64,000 nucleotides of DNA from Lingula anatina. Taxonomy: Eukaryota > Brachiopoda > Lingulata > Lingulida > Lingulidae. Location of the stretch: contig NW_019774648.1 in assembly GCF_001039355.2 (NCBI RefSeq), positions 184,001-248,000 on the forward strand, in the 5' to 3' direction. The translations under genes were made by a program, and so were the position numbers. How positions within the stretch are numbered: position 1 is the first letter of the stretch; the number at the start of each line of letters is the position of its first letter. Of this stretch, positions 56,701-64,000 are shown in pieces. The notes below the pieces were generated by a model. That model saw only the letters and a program-made list of their open reading frames with translations. It ran no database searches and was not told the origin of the DNA.

Positions 56701-59700
56701 ATTCCAAGATGCAGAAGGTCTGCAGAGAGTGCACGCCTCCCTGTCAGGCATACCTAAGAACACAAGTGCATGAGCTTTGATTGGCCACATGTGGCAGTAA
56801 TGGAGATCGAGAAGAAGGCAGGGGTTGTAATGTTTCAGAGCTGATCAACAGCCATGGGTTCAATTAGCTGTAGATAAGAGATGCCTGTATGGATCACTGC
56901 ATCTAAACTAAACTCTACTTGAAAGTGTTTGGTTTATGATTTCATTCCTCCAGTAAGCAAGTCTAAGTTTAGACTGGCGAAATTGGTATGGTTACAGATT
57001 AATTTTGCACTGAGGAGCACCCCATAGGAATGTTGTTGGGCTTGTTCAAATAACCCAGCTCCCCAAGTTGACCAGACCTCTTACAACCTGCAGCCCATGC
57101 TTGCTTATGATGTTGATCCAAAATCTAAAGGTGTTTGCCGAACTAAGGTGCTTACAAAATTAGATGAAGCCATTGATCAGGTAATTTTCCCTGCTTAAAC
57201 AGAATATCAAATAGACGCAGTAATGTTACTATGGGGACAATGGCTACAGAAAGATTAATGGAAGTGTAGAAGCTCCAGTAACCCACACAAGGGAAAATTA
57301 AACAAGCCCATTAGAAAGCACCTTTGTTCCCTCTCGTTGGATTTAATTGAGGGAATGATTCGAAATCAATCTGAAATTTCTTTGCAATTATCTAAATAAA
57401 TACAAAATTGTTTTCCTAATCCTTTGTTGCAGCTTCTATAAAAACAAATACTTCTTCGAGCTTCATTGTTTGCTGAAGGATCAATATCTATTGAGGGAGG
57501 CTGTTTAAAACAGCTTTATGTGCACTTGACTGGGACACAGTGCAAAACTGTATAAGTAGAGTCAATATTGAATTAGACTGTCAACAATTCACAAGTATTG
57601 TTGTGGTGACAAGCCTAGCATACTATTGCTTTAAGTTCCTGTGTCATTGTAGAAAATTGATCTGATATTTGCTAAAGGCACATTCTCTGGGCACAGGTAA
57701 ACACTGCACTGCAAATAGTGTTGTCAGATTGGTATTGGGCTCGGCACTGCAGGGAACAGAAAAAGGAGCAGTTGTAAAAAGCGGCCTCTTCTCATTTTCC
57801 GACAGCTGGGAGTTGCAAATGTGAATAGTTCTTTGGGGTCACGTCTCAATGAAGGCATCAACTATCTGGTTATCATGAACTGCTAATTGTTGAAAGAAGG
57901 CAAACTTGAAGGCTTCTAACTAATCTTTCAGTGTCTGTTTTCGTTATGCATACATTCATGTTTGCTCAACTGATTCCAAGAGGGGGAAGACTGGGGGAAG
58001 GGGGAGAGGAACCAAATTAACTTGGGGAGTACCTGGACCCATAATATGCTGTGAAAGCCACAGTCTGTGGGAGTACAGTGATGGTCAATTTATTGTCATT
58101 GATTTTCACCAAGAGTAATGTAGCTCTAAATTGAGCAAGCTGGGGTCATGTAGTATTGGTAATCTATTCAAGTCTATTGTTATTAAAGTGTTTAAACTGC
58201 ACCAAAGCTAGTGTTGCATATCAAACATATTGAACCCACTAATCATAATAGTGTGGGGATATTGAATTCAAGTTGAACAAATACAACTTATGGTTCACTT
58301 TTGTGTGCCGTATTGATCCCTCAACAAACATTTTCATTCAGACCAGTGATATATCCTCATCTTCATAGAACGTCATTGCCACTTCAGTGAAAAGAAGTAT
58401 GTAGATGTCACACAATGCATACAAAGTTTTTTTTTTAAAAAATCAAACATTTATCCAAATACCCATGCTATTTATCCTAACTGTCTAGAAAGGTTGCTAT
58501 AATTAAGCCATTTGGTCTGTATCTTTTTCTCATAACAACCCTGACTAACTCACTGTGTGGCAATATATGTGACAAGTTGGAAAAATAAATTCTCCCTTCA
58601 CTTTGGTTTGAAACCACTTCTTGGGTAAACACCCTAGACATCTCAAGAAGATGTCTGATACACAATCGACCTAAGTAAACATTCCCCAGAGCTCAGGTTT
58701 AAAAGGCACACCAATTGTACCAGCGGCTGCTTTGTTAACATCAATAATCGCAAGTAAAATTTGATTGGTGATAAAAGCACCTCTACAATTTCTGTCAGTG
58801 AAATTTATCACCCTTTTACTGAATAATCAAATCACTTGTCTGAAGATGTGTGCAGATTTAATTTTCCCCAACACATGAGGCCAGCTTCCTTCATGTATTG
58901 GATAGCCTTGAAGTTCATGAGTACATCCCTAATTACCAGTCATTTGGGAGACAGAAACTGTAGATAGTGAATTAGCAAAAAGCCATTCTATAGACTAGCT
59001 TGCAGGCCTGAAAACAAAACAACCACAAAATAATGTGAAAAAATACCATCTGCTTTGCTTAATGACTGGTACACCTCTTAAACTGATAATCATCAGTAAT
59101 GAGTGCGACTAGAGGTGGGAGACCTCCAATAATCAGCCTAATCTGCCGTTGCCATGGGAACAAAATTCCATTAAGTTTTGATGAGGGAAGGGGGTCTTGT
59201 GGACTACAACTAGATGGCATTGTGTGTGAGTGTGTGTATGTAGCAGAGAATGTTGATCAATATTGATGATGAGTGTGGGGGATATTTGTTCTCTTGAAAG
59301 GATTGGCCAAATTACATCAAGCTGCACTTCCAACACTAATGTTTTCTTTATGTGAGATCAGGTTGGAATGTGAAGAACCCATGCTCTGCTCGGGGACAGT
59401 GGGCATTAAAAGGATGACCAGTAAATGGAGATTGATACAATTGCAAATGGAGATTTGGATGCAGTTACCACAGAAAAGACATTTGCATAGCAATGGCTCA
59501 TTGTTTTGTCTTGCAGTGGAATATGACCCATCTCCAATTCCCTGAAGTAAATGGGAAACGGTTGAATTATCAGTTGTGGCAGCAAGCGCCTGATCTCATC
59601 ATAACATGGGAGGCATCTGTCAGTTCCACAGTCGAACAACCAATCAGAATGCGGCACAGAATGGGTCAGCTGGGACGTGAACTATTATTGGATTTTTGTG

Positions 59701-62700
59701 AAATCCATTCCATAAACTTGTGATTTTGAATAACTCTCCCTAGAGCTATGACTTTTCTTATCCTTGATGCTGCAATTCCCAGGCCTTGAGACCCAATGGA
59801 TGCTTGTCATCAATACAATGCCTAGCTCCGTCTCCCGAGGCTACTTCAACTTACTTCATCTCTACCCCGAGCAATTCATGTAAAATTTAATCAGTTTTAG
59901 TAAAGTACAATCAATGTTTGTGATTTTGAAGTGATGTCCCCTCTAGGGTTTGGTTCATATGCATAAATGATCTTTAATTAGAGATTCAGAAAGTCTCCAA
60001 TCAAGTTAGCACCTCTAGAGGGTTCAGTCTGCTGCCACTACCACCACAAGATGCTGATTACCCAAGGCATGAGTCCATCAACAAGGCTCGTTGACCAGCT
60101 GTGGTTAACCAACCAACCTTTGGGTACCTTGGTTCTTAGGATATGTGGTTAACCTTCAAGGGTAGAAAACATGTATGACTCCCATCCTCATGCTTTTGCT
60201 TGTGGCTAGAAGCCCAAAAGGTGACTAGGCTCAGATGAGAACATAGAATGTTTGTCAAAGGGTAAAAAAAAGTAGATTCTGACAGATGTAAATATACATT
60301 ATTGAGCTTTTTTTCACACTTTTATGCTCAAATATTTTGTTAAATTCTTATCAGATTGGCCTAACAGTATTGCTTTTCTGAAAAAAAATACATAGATTTT
60401 ATCTGTTCTGTCCAATAATATGCCTTGGTTTCTAGTAGGCCTCTCCAATCAGGTTACTTACAGTGCTTAGAACTTAGACCATGTGAGATGATGTATGGGT
60501 CTGAAGGCAACAGAAACAGAGAATCATCTAGGGGGACAGTAAAATGAATTACATGTTACTGCTTGTTTGAAAGTTACTGCCGCTATTAGACTTGCAGATC
60601 TCGGAAGCAAATGGTGAGGGCTTAAATGATGTAGTGCAAGATGATTGGTGATTGTATTTCCCTTGGTGGGCTTTATTTGATGCTCCAGACCAGAAGTGTG
60701 ATATCTCTTGCTGCTGGTATGGGAATCAAGTTCTAATGCAAAGCTGCCATCGTGACATTTGTGTGAGACAAGAAATGGAATTCAGAGTTGAATGAAATTA
60801 TTTTTGCTGCCATTATAGGAATGGTTGTGAAGCATTGATTGACATTTTCAGTAACCTGGGCTGTCACATAACTTGTTAAAGAAAGAGAATTATGGAAAAA
60901 AGTCTGTCCTGTGAGAATTTGAAAAAAAAAAAGCTTATTTAAGTAGTGTCTCTTTCCTGCAAGTGATAGGACTAGGGATTTTCTTTCCTTTTGACTTCAC
61001 AATGTGATTGGTTGGTTTTAATCAAGAGCTGAGTTTATGCAAAGTAGATGTTGAATGCAGATCTATAAAACCTGTTCTCTCTCAGTCCTGTACTGCTTAT
61101 TAGACTCATTTTGTCCAGTAATGTTTATTCACAATTTTTATGACATCACTATTTTCAGGTTAACTCTTAGATATGGAATCTCGTGATAATTTGAGAAACA
61201 AGCAAATATGTCTGACGACTGATCTATTACTGAATGTCCATTGTTCCTGATTATTGGCATAAAGCACTGATTACTTCGGTGCTCCATCAGATTTGAAAAT
61301 TAACCAGTCATTGTTGTTTTGTTTGCTTTTGATTGCTAACTGATCATTATTGTAAATGGGATTACCATTTCCTTGTTAAGATATAATTTTTATTTATGTT
61401 ATAATTTATTCACTTTTTGAAGCCAAAGTAGATCAGTGAAATTCATTTCAGATAGTACAAACCATGTTATCATGTTATTGTTAACGAAGTGGATGCTGTG
61501 GTTTTCTCAGAGTTAATTTTGGTCTATTTTATATAATTTTTTTCCTAGACGGAGATTGCCAAGAGGCTGAATGCTATCCTGGCGCAAGTTATCCCGTTTC
61601 TGTCCCAGGAGGTAAGTTCCATGTCCTTCTGGCATAGTAAGATTCCGTCTTAAACTAAACAAATTTTAATTTGGCAAAGAAAAAGTGAAATGTTGGACTG
61701 TTTTACACCAAATCCATCACTGATTTTGTTCAGAATATTGATTTGGCTGAAATTGGCCAAGTATTTTCTAGAGTGAGCTGAAGAACTGGTGCTATACTTA
61801 AAGGAGGTATGCTACATCTGCTCAAAGGGATTTCTTCTTTAAGGGTTAATTTTTCAATCTGTTTTTTATCAGTTACTCAGTTCTGCTTATTGTGGGCAAT
61901 TAAGCTGTTTGATGGTCATTTAACCCCCAACATAATCAAATTCAAGGCCAGCTGTCTGGGCCTCCATACTCTTTATTTGTGGACTGCTAAGTTAATAAGT
62001 ATGCAGTATTTTGACATTGTTGATCTCAAGGTTTTCTGATTAAGATAAATATTAAAAAAAAGATTTGTAAATGTCTTATGAACTCTCATGAATTTAAATA
62101 TTTGTTGCAATTTAAACTTGAGGTCAGACTTCAGAAGTGCAGTGTAGGTGCGTTATTAGAATTCTTGTTATTTATTAACAGCACATGTTCCTCCTTTCTT
62201 GTGGCTTGGTAACGATTGTGTTACACAAAAGGGAGGTTGCTGCACTGAACTGACTGCCTCCCTCCTGTACAGGAACCCTTCAAGTCTGGCCTGTACTGTG
62301 GCATGTGCACCTCTTCAACATTAACATACAAACCTTCTGCCATATGTCAGTGTGGTGAACCATGTTCTCCCTCTTAGGGGCTACATTCGCCCAAAGGGTA
62401 CAACATAAAACACATAAATTCCAAACATGGGGAGGTTGATTTTATCCAAATTCAAAAGTGCCTGCCACCTTACACATGTCTCTTAGTGTTACAATTGAAC
62501 AAATTATCTTTTGTTTATGTTGCTTTAACACAGGGCTTCCCAAGTCATGTCTGCAATGTTATTTCAAGTTTTCAGCTTTGCCGCACATGTATGTGTTGTT
62601 TTTTTTCCCTTCATTTTCCAGCACCAGCAACAGGTGGCAGCAGCAGTCGAGCGGGCCAAGCAGGTCACCATGGCAGAATTAAATGCTATCATAGGGGTAG

Positions 62701-63863
62701 GTGGTGACAAACACTTTTTGGTAAGTTGCATCAGGGCAGTATCACCCGTGTGTGGCGTAAAAAATTATTCTTCCTTGTTCTTCTTTCTGCCCCCCCCTCC
62801 CCAATCTTTCCTGTGACCCTATACTTCATTAGATTAAAAAAATCTGTTGTCATCAAACACATTATATTCTGATTTGCATGAATTCTTTCCTTGCCATCAT
62901 TTCTGCATTTTTCCATTTTGAATAACAGAAACAATTTCCAAATGATGTTTAATTAATTTGGAGGGTTAACAGGTTTGGCACCCCATCCCCAAATTAAAAA
63001 AATAAAAGAAATTACATATTTTTTTATTATTGATAATGGGTACATTTTGAATAGCCTTGGATATAATATAGACAGTAGGAAATCTATCTTTCCTCATCAA
63101 AGTAGAAGCATCTCAGTATCTGTAAACAAAACAGTCTATGTACAGGCCTGATGCACCTTAATTATAGATATTTTCTTGTTACTACAGTTGTAGAGTTTAG
63201 TGCTAACAATCAGTAACTTAATATGCAGTGTACACACATAATGGTAGCTGTAGTGTAATAAATGTTATGAGGGACAAGGTCAGAATAGCTTTTAAAACCA
63301 CCATCAGTATCACTTATTTGTCCATAATGTTGTATATCTGAGGAGAAGAGATCGGTTTCTGTTATGTGTTCCCCTAGAAATGTTGGGTAACACTTAAAGA
63401 TCAACTAATGCAATTTGAAATACTATACAACTTTATTTTTATTGAAGTGTGTTTGCTACTAGCTTAAGAAGATCAATACTTGTATTTTTCACTCGTGTCA
63501 GTTAATTCTGATGTTAAGATGACCTTTGCTGTGGATTATTTTGGATAATTGTAGAAGAATTGATATTTATTTTTGCTGTGAGTTGAAAAAATTGTGGCCT
63601 AAAAATAAAAAAAGAACCTTACGTGTGTATATTTTGTTGGTTATCTGCATGCCATGTTGTGAAACCATTCAGAGTTACACGCTTATTCCAGCAACAGATG
63701 CAGGCCCAACATTTACCACACGCTCACGCCCCACCCCTGAGCAGCCTGCCCCCACCCCCAGCAGGGCTCCACCCAGGACTGCAGCCACCCCTGCCCCCCA
63801 GCAGCAGCGCGGGACTCCTGGCTCTCTCGGCCGCAGCACATCCATTATTAAAGGAAGAGAAAC
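53734..63863 (+). CDS. TLE: Groucho/TLE transcriptional corepressor, 5' part (7 exons, continues past window)
   Basis: Seven exons encode the first 179 residues plus one base, in consistent phase. Groucho/TLE proteins are nuclear corepressors recruited by Hes/Hairy, Runx, TCF/LEF and homeodomain factors. The complete Q domain is present (about 1-122), from [19 protein letters not shown] through [36 protein letters not shown] and [17 protein letters not shown]. It forms the coiled-coil tetramer and contacts TCF/LEF. Exon 7 opens the Gly/Pro-rich GP region (123 onward), which binds histone deacetylases. The CcN, SP and WD40 parts must lie to the right. This is the single Groucho type expected of a non-vertebrate, though only one locus is visible. 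It is close to human TLE1-4 in sequence, with no break or missing segment. Confidence 0.96.
54007..54104 (+). CDS. TLE: TLE exon 2 (residues 8-40)
   Basis: [20 protein letters not shown] then [12 protein letters not shown]. Acceptor CCATTTCAG, donor GTCAGT, phase 2. Confidence 0.96.
54398..54461 (+). CDS. TLE: TLE exon 3 (residues 40-61)
   Basis: [22 protein letters not shown], part of the first Q-domain helix. Acceptor TTGTTCACAG, donor GTAAGT. Confidence 0.96.
55222..55266 (+). CDS. TLE: TLE exon 4 (residues 62-76)
   Basis: A 45-base exon, [15 protein letters not shown], identical in style to all bilaterian Groucho proteins. Acceptor CCATTTCAG, donor GTAAGA. Confidence 0.96.
55267..61548 (+). 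other. TLE intron 4 (6.3 kb)
   Basis: No exon is recognised inside. By eye it is mostly non-repetitive. It holds a CTCF-like word at 59207-59221 and a TCF-type CTTTGATTGG next to an E-box CACATGTG near 56773-56791. These are single motifs and could be chance. Confidence 0.5.
61549..61611 (+). CDS. TLE: TLE exon 5 (residues 77-97)
   Basis: [21 protein letters not shown], second Q-domain helix. Acceptor TTTTTCCTAG, donor GTAAGT. Confidence 0.96.
62622..62696 (+). CDS. TLE: TLE exon 6 (residues 98-122)
   Basis: [25 protein letters not shown], the end of the Q domain. Donor GTAGGT after GGG. Acceptor CATTTTCCAG. Confidence 0.95.
63692..63863 (+). CDS. TLE: TLE exon 7, start of GP domain (residues 123-180)
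   Basis: [20 protein letters not shown], then Pro-rich sequence, [20 protein letters not shown] and KR. The SSAGLLALS segment is shared with vertebrate TLEs. It is strikingly GC-rich against its AT-rich surroundings. Donor GTAAGT, phase 1. Confidence 0.95.
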
Positions 63864-64000
63864 GTAAGTGACAGTTATGACAAGCAGATAAATATATAAG
63901 GTTATTTTTGCTAAGAAAATTATGATTTATTCTCTATATATTGTCTTAATCTATTATTTACAGAAAAACATTTTACATAAAAGAGCTGCACATAATTGCT

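Noticed and set aside
48620-56780. CTTTGAT(T) words resembling TCF/LEF sites near TLE (for example about 48628, 51099, 56773)
   Set aside because: Seven-base matches are expected many times by chance in AT-rich DNA and show no clustering.

Overview
The window is animal nuclear DNA. Genes are split into many short exons with GT/AG introns, the sequence is AT-rich with many simple repeats, and degraded LINE fragments are present. Protein-level resemblance to human SMG5, CH25H and TLE, together with the repeat style, points to a non-vertebrate bilaterian, probably a marine deuterostome (for example a hemichordate) or a lophotrochozoan. I cannot fix the species from the sequence alone.

Layout: 1-5343 is repeat-rich and holds two decayed non-LTR retrotransposon 3' ends (about 533-1009 on minus, 3085-3742 on plus) around a 936-base assembly gap (2147-3082). 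A single-exon cholesterol 25-hydroxylase-like gene lies on minus (5344-6258). About 0.5 kb away and divergently transcribed is SMG5, a nonsense-mediated decay factor on plus (6754-38090). I reconstructed it as 27 coding exons encoding 1083 residues, with every splice phase consistent. An 11-kb intron separates its middle region from the PIN-domain exons. A 14.7-kb intergenic tract follows with no recognisable gene. The first seven coding exons of a Groucho/TLE corepressor (53734-63863) then encode the complete Q domain and the start of the GP-rich region. The gene runs off the right edge.

The main anomaly is that SMG5 exons 10-12 appear three times and exons 13-17 twice. The copies are separated by single N bases at 12281 and 17056. 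SNP patterns show that copies 1 and 3 are one haplotype and copy 2 (12282-17055) is the other. Literal splicing through the copies would break the frame. I read this as an alternative haplotype spliced into the scaffold, so the true locus is about 6 kb shorter. A smaller allelic overlap is present at 40669-41413.

At both haplotype joins one allele carries, and the other lacks, a repeat that starts with a perfect 30-base palindrome (14-base arms, 2-base centre), followed by a GCC-rich hexamer tract. This may be a polymorphic, possibly undescribed, mobile or fold-back element. It is the strongest candidate for something new here. Other leads are short upstream ORFs at the SMG5 start (possible NMD feedback), an 18-base tandem acceptor in SMG5 exon 12, a CACGTG box in the shared CH25H-like/SMG5 promoter, and a CArG box just upstream of TLE.
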